Origin: Marinobacter alexandrii
GTDB taxonomy: Bacteria; Bacteroidota; Bacteroidia; Cytophagales; Cyclobacteriaceae
Length of the DNA: 64,000 bases
NCBI GenBank assembly: GCA_039984955.1
Contig: JBDWTN010000007.1
Coordinates: 992,001 to 1,056,000, forward strand
Reading direction: 5' to 3'
Below are positions 1 through 9,773 of the stretch, piece by piece. Position numbers and translations under genes: made by a program. How positions within the stretch are numbered: position 1 is the stretch's first letter; each line of letters begins with the position of its first letter. The notes beneath the pieces were generated by a model. It ran no database searches. It worked only from the letters and a program-made list of their open reading frames with translations, and was not told where the DNA came from.

Positions 1-1
1 A

Positions 2-1339
2 GCTGGATTAAGTACTGTCGGCCACAAAGCGGCAGGAGTTCCTGGATCTGTTGATGGAATTTTAAAGCTTCATGAAAAATTCGGAACTAAACCGCTAACA
101 GAGCTCATACAACCTGCTATTGATTTAGCAGAAAGTGGATTTGCGATCACTCAAGATCAAGCAGATGAATTCAATGCCAAGCGCGAAGTTTTTATTGAAG
201 TAAATGGATCAGATTTCTTCCTTGCGAAGAAGCAATCCTGGAAATTTGGTGATACTATAAAGTTTAATGAACTCGCTAGCACACTTACACGAATACGAGA
301 TTTTGGAAGGACAGGGTTTTATGAAGGGGTAGTCGCCGATCATATCGTCACAGAAATGAAAAGAGGTGCTGGTTTAATATCGAAAGAGGATTTAAAGAAT
401 TACACATCCAAATGGAGAGATCCTATTATGGGATCCTACAGAGGACATAAGATCATCTCCATGCCTCCTCCTTCGAGTGGTGGGATAGCTTTGATTCAAC
501 TCCTACAAGGAGCAGAGCAATATGACATCAAAAGTATGGGGCACAACACTGCCCAGACCATTCATTTGTTAACTGAACTTGAACGACGTGTATATGCTGA
601 TAGAGCCACTCATTTGGGAGATCCTGATTTCTATGAAGTTCCTATAAACATGCTACTTAGCCCCGAATATAACAGGGACCGTTTCTCCACCATTTCGCTG
701 GATGAAAAAACAGATTCACAGGAAATCAAAGAAGGTAACGTGGAAATTATTGAAAGTGTAGAGACCACCCATTTTTCCATAGTTGATCCTGAAGGAAGTG
801 CAGTTTCCATAACAACGACATTGAATGCTTTCTTTGGATGCAAGGTATATGTAAAGGGCGCGGGGTTTTTTCTGAATAATGAAATGGATGATTTCAGCTC
901 TAAACCAGGAATTCCAAATCAATTTGGATTGGTTGGGGGAGAGGCCAATGCTATCGCTCCGCAAAAACGCATGCTCAGCAGTATGACTCCAACCATCATC
1001 GAGAAAGATGGAAAACTTAAGATGGTATTGGGTACTCCGGGAGGATCTACCATTATTACTTCCGTATTTCAAACTACACTAAATGTCATAGACCATGGCA
1101 TGGGTATGCAAGATGCTGTGAATGCTACTCGAACACATAGCCAATGGCTTCCTGATAGGATTCTGATCGAAGAACGACCAATTGATAGCTTGGCAATTGA
1201 AGAGTTGAAGGAAATGGGACATTCTGTTGAAAGAAGAAGATCAATGGGTAGAATGGATTGTATCCTTGTGAGAGAAGATGGTAAACTTGAGGGTGGAGCT
1301 GATTCTTCCAGAGGAGATAATTACGCAAAAGGATTTTAA
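2..1339 (+). CDS. ggt: gamma-glutamyltransferase, 5' truncated by window edge
   Basis: The reading frame is open from base 2 and continues into an upstream part outside the window, so the ATG at 356 is an internal methionine. The product is the C-terminal three quarters of a gamma-glutamyltranspeptidase, which hydrolyses or transfers the gamma-glutamyl group of glutathione, normally in the periplasm. The self-processing site is visible: the TTHFSIVD motif, whose first Thr (codon 764-766) would become the N-terminal nucleophile of the small subunit. Downstream come the LN..FG region and the oxyanion motif GTPGGSTI. No frameshift is seen. The signal peptide and start are outside the window. The family call is firm; substrate preference is not readable. 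Confidence 0.93.
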   Translation, partial: AGLSTVGHKAAGVPGSVDGILKLHEKFGTKPLTELIQPAIDLAESGFAITQDQADEFNAKREVFIEVNGSDFFLAKKQSWKFGDTIKFNELASTLTRIRDFGRTGFYEGVVADHIVTEMKRGAGLISKEDLKNYTSKWRDPIMGSYRGHKIISMPPPSSGGIALIQLLQGAEQYDIKSMGHNTAQTIHLLTELERRVYADRATHLGDPDFYEVPINMLLSPEYNRDRFSTISLDEKTDSQEIKEGNVEIIESVETTHFSIVDPEGSAVSITTTLNAFFGCKVYVKGAGFFLNNEMDDFSSKPGIPNQFGLVGGEANAIAPQKRMLSSMTPTIIEKDGKLKMVLGTPGGSTIITSVFQTTLNVIDHGMGMQDAVNATRTHSQWLPDRILIEERPIDSLAIEELKEMGHSVERRRSMGRMDCILVREDGKLEGGADSSRGDNYAKGF

Positions 1340-1355
1340 CTAATAAATTTAACTC

Positions 1356-1913
1356 ATGAGAAAAATTTCTTTCACTCTAATCGTGCTTCTTATTGCCGGA
1401 AGCATCCATGCTCAAAATGTCATAAAACCCGCCAAAGGGTATAGTGATGATATTGGCAACATGATCACCATGCTTGATGATTTAAAAGGAAGAGTAACCA
1501 GAAGTGTATCTAATCTAGATCAGACTGGAACCGATTTTTTGCTTGATGATAATGCCAACAGAATAGGCTCTATGATCATGCATTTAGCTGCAACTGAGGT
1601 ATACTATCAGAAATACACATTTGAAGGTAGAGGCTTCAATGATGAAGAAAACAAAAAATGGGATGCAGCACTCAGCCTTGGGGATAAAGGAAGAGAAAAT
1701 CTCAAAGGCCAACCAATTTCCTACTACTTGGAAATCTGGGATGATGTACGTTCAAAAACGAAAGAGCTTCTAAAAGAAAAAGATGACAAATGGTTCTCTA
1801 AAAAAGCTTTGAGCGGCTCAATGAACAATCACTGGGCATGGTATCATGTGATGGAACATCAAGCGAACCATATGGGTCAGATAAGGTTGATTTTAGGCCG
1901 AATACCTGACTAA
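1356..1913 (+). CDS. secreted DinB-family protein
   Basis: 185 aa. An N-terminal signal peptide (about residues 1-19, ending IHA-QN) predicts export. The rest is a helical DinB/YfiT-like four-helix bundle: His76 in the MHLAATE helix and the HVMEHQANHMGQ helix with His168 and His172 match the metal-binding triad of the family. DinB proteins are putative metal-dependent enzymes, often thiol transferases; substrate unknown. It starts 16 bp after the gamma-glutamyltransferase, so co-transcription is likely, and a shared thiol/glutathione theme is possible but only inferred. It ends at a hairpin terminator at 1923. Confidence 0.8.
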   Translation: MRKISFTLIVLLIAGSIHAQNVIKPAKGYSDDIGNMITMLDDLKGRVTRSVSNLDQTGTDFLLDDNANRIGSMIMHLAATEVYYQKYTFEGRGFNDEENKKWDAALSLGDKGRENLKGQPISYYLEIWDDVRSKTKELLKEKDDKWFSKKALSGSMNNHWAWYHVMEHQANHMGQIRLILGRIPD

Positions 1914-1922
1914 CACAAGAAC

Positions 1923-1950
1923 GAGGTTCTCTTATTGAGAATCTCTTTTA
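1923..1950 (+). terminator. intrinsic terminator after DinB gene
   Basis: A 9-bp stem (1923-1931 with 1937-1945, one G-U pair) and a 5-nt loop are followed by a T-rich run (1946-1949). It would end the ggt-dinB transcript. The loop holds the stop codon of the convergent minus-strand gene, so terminator and coding end share sequence. Confidence 0.65.
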
Positions 1951-2558
1951 TTTCTTTCTTCCTCCATTTTCTCCCTTTCTATTTCCAAAATTTCATACAT
2001 TCTATTTGCTTCTTCTACACCTATGTTTTCTGCTTCTAAAGCATTTTTGTATGCATTGGCATAGTCTGGGTATTCTCTATAGCGATACTCTATCCAAGAG
2101 TATTTCTCCAATGTAGAAATCCAGAGACATATGATTAAAACTGGAATAATTCTTATCAATGATCTTTTTGCAGATCCCATTTTTTTGTTAAGAAAAAGAA
2201 TTAAAAATCCAACGGTACATAAGAATAGCCCTCCTTTACCAACAATGAGCATGATAGCACTTCCTGGCAAAACAAGGAGATAGAACATAACACCAACTAA
2301 AGCTATAGAAAGTGATAATCCTGCAAAAAATGTAATTATAACGTCAAGTGCATTTAAGTTGGTGTAATTAGATTTTTTAAAGATGTTTCTAAGTTCAAGC
2401 CCATTAAATAGAAGGAAACTAAAGTTGAAATAAATGGTGGCCAACATTGCAAGTGAAATTCCAATGAACAATGCCCCTCCGGGTAAAACCGATAATTGAA
2501 ACACTATTCCAAGGATGAATAGAGCGATCATTACTTTTTCAAAAATTCTCATACTCAA
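1932..2558 (-). CDS. multi-pass membrane protein of unknown function
   Basis: 208 aa, not recognised. About five hydrophobic segments lie in residues 1-150 (the first at 8-30). A charged, Glu/Arg-rich helical tail follows (about 155-208, with YRYREYPDYA and a likely coiled coil ending EEERNKRDSQ), probably cytosolic. It is the last gene of the minus-strand operon that starts at 8602, only 12 bp after the ROK kinase gene, so it may be co-expressed with the glycan genes. Nothing in its sequence shows a link to glycans. Confidence 0.6.
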   Translation of the reverse strand: MSMRIFEKVMIALFILGIVFQLSVLPGGALFIGISLAMLATIYFNFSFLLFNGLELRNIFKKSNYTNLNALDVIITFFAGLSLSIALVGVMFYLLVLPGSAIMLIVGKGGLFLCTVGFLILFLNKKMGSAKRSLIRIIPVLIICLWISTLEKYSWIEYRYREYPDYANAYKNALEAENIGVEEANRMYEILEIEREKMEEERNKRDSQ

Positions 2559-2570
2559 AAGGTTAAAAAA

Positions 2571-3476
2571 TCACATCACCAAAGCCGCGCTACCCAAAAC
2601 AGCAGCGTCATTCAACGGAAGTCCAGATTTTAAAATCTGGATTTTATCTCTATACAGGTTGTGGATATTGAATTCCATTGTTTCTATTAATGAAGGAAAG
2701 AATAGATCACTGGCCGCTGCAATTCCACCAAAAAAAACATATGCCTTTGGGCTTGTGTAGGTAGCCGCATCAGCCAGTTTCAGGCCAAGCCAGTTTCCTG
2801 TTTTTCTGTAGACCTCTACACAAAGTTCATCTCCATTTTGAGCTCTAATCGCAATGTCCTTTGGAGTGGTTTCACCTGTTCCGCCAAGATCACGATACGT
2901 TTCCAGAATACCTCTGAGAGATACATACGCTTCTAAGCAACCTTTTCTCCCACAGGTACAATTTCGCCCATCTGGAACAAGAATAGAATGCCCCATCTCT
3001 CCAGCAAATCCATCGTGCCCATAAATAACCTCACCTCCTGCCACAATTCCACTACCTAGACCCGTACCCAACGTAATGTAGATAAAGTCTTTTAAGTCTT
3101 TGGCCACACCAAATTGCATCTCACCAATGGCTCCAGCATTCGCATCGTTTGTAAGTACAGCTGGACATGAAAGTCGTTTTTCAAGCACAGGAGCAATCGG
3201 ATGCACATCTTTCCATGGCATATTTGGAGCATATTCTATCGTGCCGTTATAATAGTTTCCATTGGGAGCTCCTATTCCCACTCCTTGAATCTTACATTCA
3301 TGCTTTTCTGCCAGCTTTTCTACCTCTAGGGCCATTTGCTCAATGAACAGATCTATTGAATCACTGGCAAAATCAGCAATCTGAATGATGGATCGATCGA
3401 TTATGCTTCCCTCCTCCGAAACCAGCCCAATGGTCGTACTAGTTCCACCGATATCTATTCCTGCATAATGCTTCAT
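2571..3476 (-). CDS. ROK-family sugar kinase
   Basis: 301 aa cytosolic kinase of the ROK family, expected to phosphorylate a hexose or N-acetylhexosamine with ATP. Visible: phosphate-binding DIGGT (8-12), the catalytic Asp111 in TNDANA, GTGLGSG (137-143), and the ROK zinc site with ExGH (160-163) and Cys173, Cys175 and Cys180 in CTCGRKGCLE. It lies 5 bp downstream of the FucP-type transporter gene. With the GH92 mannosidase and glycosylasparaginase in the same operon, mannose or GlcNAc is the most likely substrate (inference). Length and motifs are complete. Fructokinase or glucokinase activity cannot be excluded. Confidence 0.88.
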   Translation of the reverse strand: MKHYAGIDIGGTSTTIGLVSEEGSIIDRSIIQIADFASDSIDLFIEQMALEVEKLAEKHECKIQGVGIGAPNGNYYNGTIEYAPNMPWKDVHPIAPVLEKRLSCPAVLTNDANAGAIGEMQFGVAKDLKDFIYITLGTGLGSGIVAGGEVIYGHDGFAGEMGHSILVPDGRNCTCGRKGCLEAYVSLRGILETYRDLGGTGETTPKDIAIRAQNGDELCVEVYRKTGNWLGLKLADAATYTSPKAYVFFGGIAAASDLFFPSLIETMEFNIHNLYRDKIQILKSGLPLNDAAVLGSAALVM

Positions 3477-3481
3477 TTGAA

Positions 3482-4735
3482 CTAATGCTTATATCCTTTC
3501 CACCCATACCATGCGATGTAAACAAAGCAGACAATCGTAATCAAAAATGAATGATGAAGACCAATCGAGCTGTCTGCTAAGAGTCCTTGCAATGGCGGCA
3601 TCAATGCTCCTCCAACAATTGCTGCAACCAAAACACCTGAACCTTTACTGGTTTGTGGTCCGAGATCAGCAATGGCCAACGTGAAAATATTACTCCACAT
3701 GATAGATAAGAACAATCCAGTCCCTATCAATAGCCACATGGCTACATATCCTCCGGATAAATTGAATCCGATCATCAAAATCACGCATACGATAGCAGAT
3801 ATGCTTAGTAGCTTATGACTGTTGATGAACTTCAAAATGTATGATCCTGCTAACCGCCCAACCATCAAACCTCCCCAATAAAAAGGAAGATATCTTGCTC
3901 CTACTTCACGGAATTTAGCAATCTGATCTTTTTCTTCTGTTAGTCCGACAATGTAATTCTGAAATTCAGGAAGGCTGGGGAAAATGTTTTCACTCAAGTA
4001 AATCACCAAAAAAGAGGCAATGGTGACTTCAGCTCCTACATATAGGAAAATAGCAATTGCTCCTTTTACTAAATGTGGTCGCTTCCAGATGCTGAGAGTT
4101 TCTTCCTTTTCAGCAGCCTCGACTGTTTCTACTACTTCTGGTAATTTCAAAAATCGAAAGACTACTGCTAGCAAAAGTAAAAGCCCTCCTAGCACTAAAT
4201 AAGGAAGCTGAACAGCTTCAGCCTGCTGCTCAGGAGATAATCCAGCAAGTCCTCTTAGAATAAAATAGCTTCCCGCTAGTGGAGCAATCATCTTTGCTAC
4301 ACTGTTAAAACCTTGCGCCAAATTCAATCGATTTGAAGCTTTATCTGAGTCACCTAAACGAGCCACATAGGGATTAGCTGCAACTTGAAGTAGTGTTACC
4401 CCTGAAGCCAAAACGAAAATTGCCCCTAAAAACAAAGGATATGAAATAACAGCGGCCGCTGGGTAAAACAACCAACTTCCGACTGCCATGACCATCAAAC
4501 CAACAATGATTCCTTTGTGATAGCCAATTCGATTTAATAGCCAAGATGATGGCAAACTGACACAGAAAAAAGCAATGAAGAATGCAAACTGGACTAATGC
4601 AGCCTGAAAATTGGATAGCGAAAAAAGACCTTTGAGGTATGGTATAAGTGCTCCATCTAGTTCTGTTAGAAATCCCCAGGTGAAAAAGAGAATCAGCATG
4701 TAAAACATGGATGCTCCGTGATTTTGTTTAGCCAT
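3482..4735 (-). CDS. FucP/GluP-type sugar:proton symporter (MFS)
   Basis: 417 aa with about 12 membrane segments, of the fucose/glucose/galactose permease branch of the major facilitator superfamily. Family signatures: the N-terminal FFTWGFLTELDGALIPYLK stretch, the QAAANPYV-like VAANPYVARLG (about 118-128) and ASNRLNLAQGFNS. It should import a monosaccharide across the inner membrane with protons. Its start overlaps the end of the glycosylasparaginase gene by 8 bp, and the ROK kinase follows after 5 bp, giving an uptake-phosphorylation pair. The sugar is not readable from sequence; mannose or GlcNAc fits the operon. Confidence 0.88.
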   Translation of the reverse strand: MAKQNHGASMFYMLILFFTWGFLTELDGALIPYLKGLFSLSNFQAALVQFAFFIAFFCVSLPSSWLLNRIGYHKGIIVGLMVMAVGSWLFYPAAAVISYPLFLGAIFVLASGVTLLQVAANPYVARLGDSDKASNRLNLAQGFNSVAKMIAPLAGSYFILRGLAGLSPEQQAEAVQLPYLVLGGLLLLLAVVFRFLKLPEVVETVEAAEKEETLSIWKRPHLVKGAIAIFLYVGAEVTIASFLVIYLSENIFPSLPEFQNYIVGLTEEKDQIAKFREVGARYLPFYWGGLMVGRLAGSYILKFINSHKLLSISAIVCVILMIGFNLSGGYVAMWLLIGTGLFLSIMWSNIFTLAIADLGPQTSKGSGVLVAAIVGGALMPPLQGLLADSSIGLHHSFLITIVCFVYIAWYGWKGYKH

Positions 4736-5705
4736 TCAGGTATGATTTAGCGTCTATCAATTCATTTTTACCATTAGCCATTTCCGCATAATTGAAGCCA
4801 GGGTGGATGGCAAAAGCACCTGTATTCCCGGCAATATCCATGGCGAGATACCCTACCTGAAATGATTTGTAATCTAGTTTGTCTACGATCCGCTGGATAG
4901 CATCTTCACATGCTTCCTGTGCTGAAGCCCCTTGTCTTATTAACTCAACTACCAAAAAAGAGCCCAGCGTTTTCATCATGAGCTCACCCATACCTGTAGC
5001 TACTGCAGCTCCATAATCATTGTCCACGAAAAGTCCTGCCCCAATAATAGGTGAATCCCCCACTCTTCCGTGCATTTTGTAGGCAAGCCCGCTTGTGGTG
5101 CAGGAACCAGAAAGATTACCCTCGGCATCCTGGCAGATCATCCCAATAGTGTCGTGATTTTCCACATTGATGATAGGATTATATTCGGCTGATTTCAACC
5201 ATTCTTCCCAGGCTTTCTTAGAACTTTCTGTCAACAGATTTTCTTCTGCAAATCCCTGTGCTAGCGCAAAACGTCTGGCTCCCTCACCTGCTAGCATCAC
5301 ATGTGGTGTATCTTCCATTACTTTTCGTGCCACCGCAATGGGATGTTTAATATTCTGAAGAAAGCATACAGCACCAGCATTTCCTTGATGATCCATGATG
5401 CATGCATCTAATGTTACATTACCGTCACGATCGGGCAATCCGCCAATTCCAACAGAACTACCATTAGGATCAGCTTCTATAACCATCACGCCTTTCTCCG
5501 CTCCGTCCAGTGCCGAACCACCTCCGGATATTATGCGCATGGCCTCCTCATTGGCAGGTAATCCATGGACCCATGTGCTCAACGCTTTTGGTTTGCTTGC
5601 ACGGACTAATGCAGTGGGTTTTTTCTCCGCACAGCTTGCTCCAACAATACCCACTCCTGCCGTGACGGCAAGAGAATTTTTCAGAAACTTTCTTCTTGAT
5701 GTCAT
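4728..5705 (-). CDS. N4-(beta-N-acetylglucosaminyl)-L-asparaginase (glycosylasparaginase), Tat-exported
   Basis: 325 aa N-terminal-nucleophile hydrolase that cleaves the GlcNAc-Asn bond of N-linked glycans. Residues 3-8 (SRRKFL) and the following hydrophobic stretch form a Tat signal. VGASC gives a lipobox with Cys25, so it may be a Tat-exported lipoprotein. The autoprocessing site is HDTIGM with Thr186 as nucleophile; GRVGDSPIIGAG and ATGMGE, which line the active site in the family, are also present. The gene begins 2 bp after GH92 and overlaps the transporter by 8 bp. All landmarks are intact, and the context (mannosidase plus sugar uptake) supports N-glycan catabolism over general asparaginase activity. 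Confidence 0.92.
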   Translation of the reverse strand: MTSRRKFLKNSLAVTAGVGIVGASCAEKKPTALVRASKPKALSTWVHGLPANEEAMRIISGGGSALDGAEKGVMVIEADPNGSSVGIGGLPDRDGNVTLDACIMDHQGNAGAVCFLQNIKHPIAVARKVMEDTPHVMLAGEGARRFALAQGFAEENLLTESSKKAWEEWLKSAEYNPIINVENHDTIGMICQDAEGNLSGSCTTSGLAYKMHGRVGDSPIIGAGLFVDNDYGAAVATGMGELMMKTLGSFLVVELIRQGASAQEACEDAIQRIVDKLDYKSFQVGYLAMDIAGNTGAFAIHPGFNYAEMANGKNELIDAKSYLNG

Positions 5706-5707
5706 GA

Positions 5708-8602
5708 TTAGTTGATTACGATTTCATCAGTAAATATCCAGGATTTACCACCTGCACCTTTATGATCAGGTGGGCACACTCCCCTATTTTTTGCGACTAC
5801 TTTTATGTATCGAGCACTTGCATTCTTATTTACTTCAAAATCTCTTAAAATCACTCCTGTTTCCTTGTAGGAGATATCATTCATCTGATTCCCCAGTGCA
5901 GTAAATGATTCTCCATCTTTGGAATAGAAAAATGCAACTTCTTCCGGCATAAATATCCAGGAGTTTTCATCCTGAAGAAATCCAACTTTAACCTCTCCTA
6001 TTGATTGAACGGAACCAAGATCCACAATTGCTTCCAGATTCACACCCTCATACCCTTGCCAATCACCTGTCCTGAAATCTTCTTGCCCTCTTACAAAATT
6101 GATCAATGCATTATCACCGCCCCCTGAGTAGTGATTTGCATACTGCGTACTGAGGCTAATATCCCTGTTTTTCGGAATTTTTAAGAATTCACTCTTCCCT
6201 TTCAAGCTTGTTAGATCTCCCTTTTGAGCCCAAACGTATAGGTCCGTAGACTTGGTGATTTCAATTGGAGAATTATATATTTTCCCCGTTTGATCCGTAG
6301 CTGAGAAGGCATATCTAATTTCTGAATCATTGGTTGCGCTCGAGAGTGTGATTGTCGTTGCTCCTAAGAAAGCTTTCTCCCCGGTATTTATTGCTGGAAT
6401 AGCCAGCATCTCAGTTGCAATTTTGGAAGAAGGACGGTTCGTTTTTTCCCTGCTAAAACTGGAAGGGCTGGCAACCATTTCAAAAGTCAATTTTCCTCCA
6501 TTCATGATATCATCATGTTTGATGTAACCCCTATCGTATTCCTCTCCATTCAATTTAGCTCCAGACACGTAAATATTTTTATTATCATTTTCGGGAGCTT
6601 CAATCACGAACGTATTCCCGTTCTCTAATTGAATACTTGCTTTTTTAAACCAAGGGCTTCCCATAATGTAATCTTCACTTCCAGGTGCAACGGGATAAAA
6701 ACCAAGTGAGCTCATCACCAGCCACGAAGACATTTGACCGCAATCTTCATTTCCCGATAATCCGTCAGGTTGATCATCATACAGTTCATCCATTATCTGG
6801 CGCACCAGTTTCTGTGTTTTGTCCGTCCTTCCTACAAAATTGTATAGATATGGAATGTGGTGACTTGGCTCATTTCCATGTGCGTATTGACCTATCAATC
6901 CGGTGATATCTGCCTGATCTCGACCTGATGTTTCTGAACTGGCAGAAAAAATATCATCCAGTTTTTTCTCAGCCGCCTCATCACCTCCTAGCATTTCTAT
7001 CCATGTCTCCAGATCTTGAGGTACGTAATAGCTGTACTGCCAGGAATTTGCTTCAGTATAATTGAAGTTGACTTCTGCAGGTTCAAAAGGGTAAAACCAA
7101 CGATTGTTGTTTCGTGCACGCATAAACCCTGTTGTCGGATCAAACACATTCTTATAATTCTGTGCCCGTTGATAATAGACTTTTGCCACTTCAGCATTCC
7201 CCATTCGATTGGCCATCTCAGCGATTGTCCAATCGTCATAAGCATATTCCAAGGTCTTAGATACGCTTTCCGCTTCAGCATTTGATGGAATGTATCCATT
7301 GGATCGGTAATCATCTATGCCTAAACGATCCTGCATAGAACTATGAATCATAGCTTCCATGGCCAAGTCTGTATCGAAGTTGGTGATGCCTTTTGTAAAA
7401 GCATCTGAAATCACTGGGACGGCATGATATCCAATCATGCAACCAGTGTAATTTCCAGCCAATTCCCACATGGGCAAACGTCCGCCTTGTTCATATTGAT
7501 TAAGGAAAGTTTTAATAAAATTTGTAGTTCGTTCACGCTCAATAAGTGTGTATAAAGGATGTGTGGAACGATAGGTATCCCAAAGTGAAAAGACGGTATA
7601 ATTTGTGAAAGAATTGTCTTGATGAATCTTAAGATCAGTACCTCTATACCTTCCATCAATATCATGAAAGAGGTTAGGAGCTATCATCGTATGATATAGT
7701 GCCGAATAGAAAACGGTTTTCTGTTTATCGGTACCTCCTTCTACTTTAATTTTATCTAACTGCTCCGCCCATACATTCTCAGATTCATTTTTCACTGCCT
7801 CAAAATCCCAATGATCTAATTCACTGACAAGGTTATTTTTAGCTCCCTCTTCGTCAACAGCAGAGATAGCCACTTTGACTTTTAGCTCAGTTCCATCACC
7901 AAAATCCAGTGCTGCTTTCTTTCCATCTTCACTATCCAAATACTCTATTCCCTGAATTGGCTGATCGAATTGAATGTGAAAGAATATATATTGATTCTCC
8001 GCCCAAGCTTTACTATGCCTATGTCCTTGAATCTCGTATTCATTGACTTGTGTGATTTCTGAGCTCACCACCATATCACGATGGTCGAGATCAATCAACA
8101 CTTTCCTATCTGTATCTTCATTAAATGTGTATCGATGAAACCCTGTTCGATCCGTAGATGTAAGGTCTACTTTGATATTATCATCTTCTAGTATCACAGA
8201 ATAGAAGCCTGGCTTTGCTCTTTCAGTTTTTTTAGAAAAAAGTGAACCATACCCTGGGTTGCTATCCGCTCCGTTATTAAACAATGTTTCCCCAGTATAG
8301 GGCATAAGCAATACATCGCCATAGTCTGAAACCCCGGTACCACTTAAATGTGTGTGGCTAAATCCATATACAACGGAATCAGAATAATGATAGCCAGAAC
8401 ATCCGTCCCATCCTGTTAATCGAGTATCCGGGCTTAACTGAACCATTCCAAATGGTCGTGTAGCCCCTGGAAAGGTGTGTCCATGACCACCTGTTCCAAT
8501 GAAAGGATCTACATAATCAAAGGACGTTTTTTCATTACAAGAAATAATAATGGGTAGGATACAAATACTCAATAAGTATTTTAAAAAATTCAAACTCTTC
8601 AT
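5708..8602 (-). CDS. GH92 alpha-mannosidase lipoprotein
   Basis: 964 aa exo-acting alpha-mannosidase (usually alpha-1,2), calcium-dependent, trimming high-mannose N-glycans. The signal peptide ends in a lipobox with Cys22. GH92 signatures: DPFIGTGGHGHTFPGA (32-47), EPSHHIPYLYN, and GNEDCGQMSSW followed by LGFYPVAPG, which carries catalytic-base and calcium ligands. The C-terminal about 220 residues are an added part: a CHB_HEX_C-like beta domain (PIEITKSTDLYVWAQKGD) and an F5/8-type-C-like module near the end. It is the first gene of the five-gene operon and is divergent from the alcohol dehydrogenase. No SusC/SusD pair lies beside it. Confidence 0.94.
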   Translation of the reverse strand: MKSLNFLKYLLSICILPIIISCNEKTSFDYVDPFIGTGGHGHTFPGATRPFGMVQLSPDTRLTGWDGCSGYHYSDSVVYGFSHTHLSGTGVSDYGDVLLMPYTGETLFNNGADSNPGYGSLFSKKTERAKPGFYSVILEDDNIKVDLTSTDRTGFHRYTFNEDTDRKVLIDLDHRDMVVSSEITQVNEYEIQGHRHSKAWAENQYIFFHIQFDQPIQGIEYLDSEDGKKAALDFGDGTELKVKVAISAVDEEGAKNNLVSELDHWDFEAVKNESENVWAEQLDKIKVEGGTDKQKTVFYSALYHTMIAPNLFHDIDGRYRGTDLKIHQDNSFTNYTVFSLWDTYRSTHPLYTLIERERTTNFIKTFLNQYEQGGRLPMWELAGNYTGCMIGYHAVPVISDAFTKGITNFDTDLAMEAMIHSSMQDRLGIDDYRSNGYIPSNAEAESVSKTLEYAYDDWTIAEMANRMGNAEVAKVYYQRAQNYKNVFDPTTGFMRARNNNRWFYPFEPAEVNFNYTEANSWQYSYYVPQDLETWIEMLGGDEAAEKKLDDIFSASSETSGRDQADITGLIGQYAHGNEPSHHIPYLYNFVGRTDKTQKLVRQIMDELYDDQPDGLSGNEDCGQMSSWLVMSSLGFYPVAPGSEDYIMGSPWFKKASIQLENGNTFVIEAPENDNKNIYVSGAKLNGEEYDRGYIKHDDIMNGGKLTFEMVASPSSFSREKTNRPSSKIATEMLAIPAINTGEKAFLGATTITLSSATNDSEIRYAFSATDQTGKIYNSPIEITKSTDLYVWAQKGDLTSLKGKSEFLKIPKNRDISLSTQYANHYSGGGDNALINFVRGQEDFRTGDWQGYEGVNLEAIVDLGSVQSIGEVKVGFLQDENSWIFMPEEVAFFYSKDGESFTALGNQMNDISYKETGVILRDFEVNKNASARYIKVVAKNRGVCPPDHKGAGGKSWIFTDEIVIN

Positions 8603-8721
8603 ATGAAACGGAAATTAACAAAAATGATATAAGCAGCCTAACAAACAATTATTACTGGCAATTTTGAAGTCTCAACTTCTCTTATTTTGCTATTGTTGCC
8701 TGTCACTAGTTGCAATACATT

Positions 8722-9762
8722 ATGAAAGCAATCGTTTACGAAGAATTTCAAGGCCCTCTGACTATTAAGAATGTTGGAGAGCATACCCCAAAAGATCATG
8801 GAGTAGTTGTAAAAGTCAAAGCGACAGGCCTATGTAGAAGTGATTGGCATGGATGGATGGGACATGACTCGGACATCATTCTACCACATGTACCAGGACA
8901 TGAGTTGGCTGGAACCATTGAAGCGGTTGGAAAAGATGTTCGAAATTTCAGTGTCGGAGACAGGGTCACTTCTCCTTTCGTATGTGGATGCGGTAGGTGT
9001 GCTCAATGCAATTCTGGAAATCATCAAATATGTGATCATCAATCCCAGCCTGGTTTCACACATTGGGGATCATTCGCAGAATATGTGACTTTGGATTTCG
9101 CTGACACCAATCTGGTCAAAATACCTGAAGAAATTAGTTACACAACGGCTGCCACTTTAGGCTGTAGATTCATTACCTCCTTTAGAGCAATTGTTGATCA
9201 AGGACAAGTCAAAGGTGGGCAATATGTAGTAGTACATGGATGTGGTGGAGTAGGTTTATCCGCAATTATGATTGCCAACGCCTTGGGTGCTCATGTAATC
9301 GCAGTTGATATACATGAAGAAACGCTTCAATTCGCAAAGGAATTGGGAGCTTCATCAGTTGTTAATGCAATGGCTAACACACACGTGATTGAAGAAATAA
9401 TGCACTTAACCCAAGGTGGAGCTCATGTTTCTTTAGATGCTTTGGGGAGTCAAGTAACATGTTTCAATTCAATATCTAGTCTAAGAAAAAGAGGTAAGCA
9501 TATTCAGGTAGGCTTGATGACAAGCGATCATCAACATCCAAAAATACCTATGGATAAAGTGCTTTCAGATGAACTAGAAATTATTGGAAGTCATGGAATG
9601 CAAGCTCATAGATATCCTGAAATGCTAGAGATGATTGAAAATGGGAAATTACATCCAGAAAAACTTATAGAAAAAATGATTTCACTTGAAGAGGCGACTA
9701 AAGCTTTGTCAAGCATGAATAAGTTTGAAAACAAAGGTATACTCGTTATAGATTCATTCTAG
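8722..9762 (+). CDS. zinc-dependent alcohol dehydrogenase family protein
   Basis: 346 aa medium-chain dehydrogenase. I start at the ATG at 8722 (MKAIVYEEF), which aligns with family starts; an in-frame TTG 12 bp upstream is less likely. Catalytic zinc ligands: Cys in [10 protein letters not shown] and GHE in VPGHELAG. The structural-zinc lobe [17 protein letters not shown] is complete. A Rossmann motif, [11 protein letters not shown], binds NAD(P). Adh/Tdh-type oxidation of an alcohol or polyol is expected; the substrate is unknown. It is monocistronic, divergent from the GH92 operon, and convergent with aat. Confidence 0.9.
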   Translation: MKAIVYEEFQGPLTIKNVGEHTPKDHGVVVKVKATGLCRSDWHGWMGHDSDIILPHVPGHELAGTIEAVGKDVRNFSVGDRVTSPFVCGCGRCAQCNSGNHQICDHQSQPGFTHWGSFAEYVTLDFADTNLVKIPEEISYTTAATLGCRFITSFRAIVDQGQVKGGQYVVVHGCGGVGLSAIMIANALGAHVIAVDIHEETLQFAKELGASSVVNAMANTHVIEEIMHLTQGGAHVSLDALGSQVTCFNSISSLRKRGKHIQVGLMTSDHQHPKIPMDKVLSDELEIIGSHGMQAHRYPEMLEMIENGKLHPEKLIEKMISLEEATKALSSMNKFENKGILVIDSF

Positions 9763-9773
9763 CAATAAATCAA

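Noticed and set aside
356-358. ATG as start of the first gene
   Set aside because: The frame stays open to base 2 with gamma-glutamyltransferase-like residues, so this is an internal Met.
2515-2760. 81-aa frame on the plus strand across the ROK gene
   Set aside because: Shadow frame antisense to well-supported genes.
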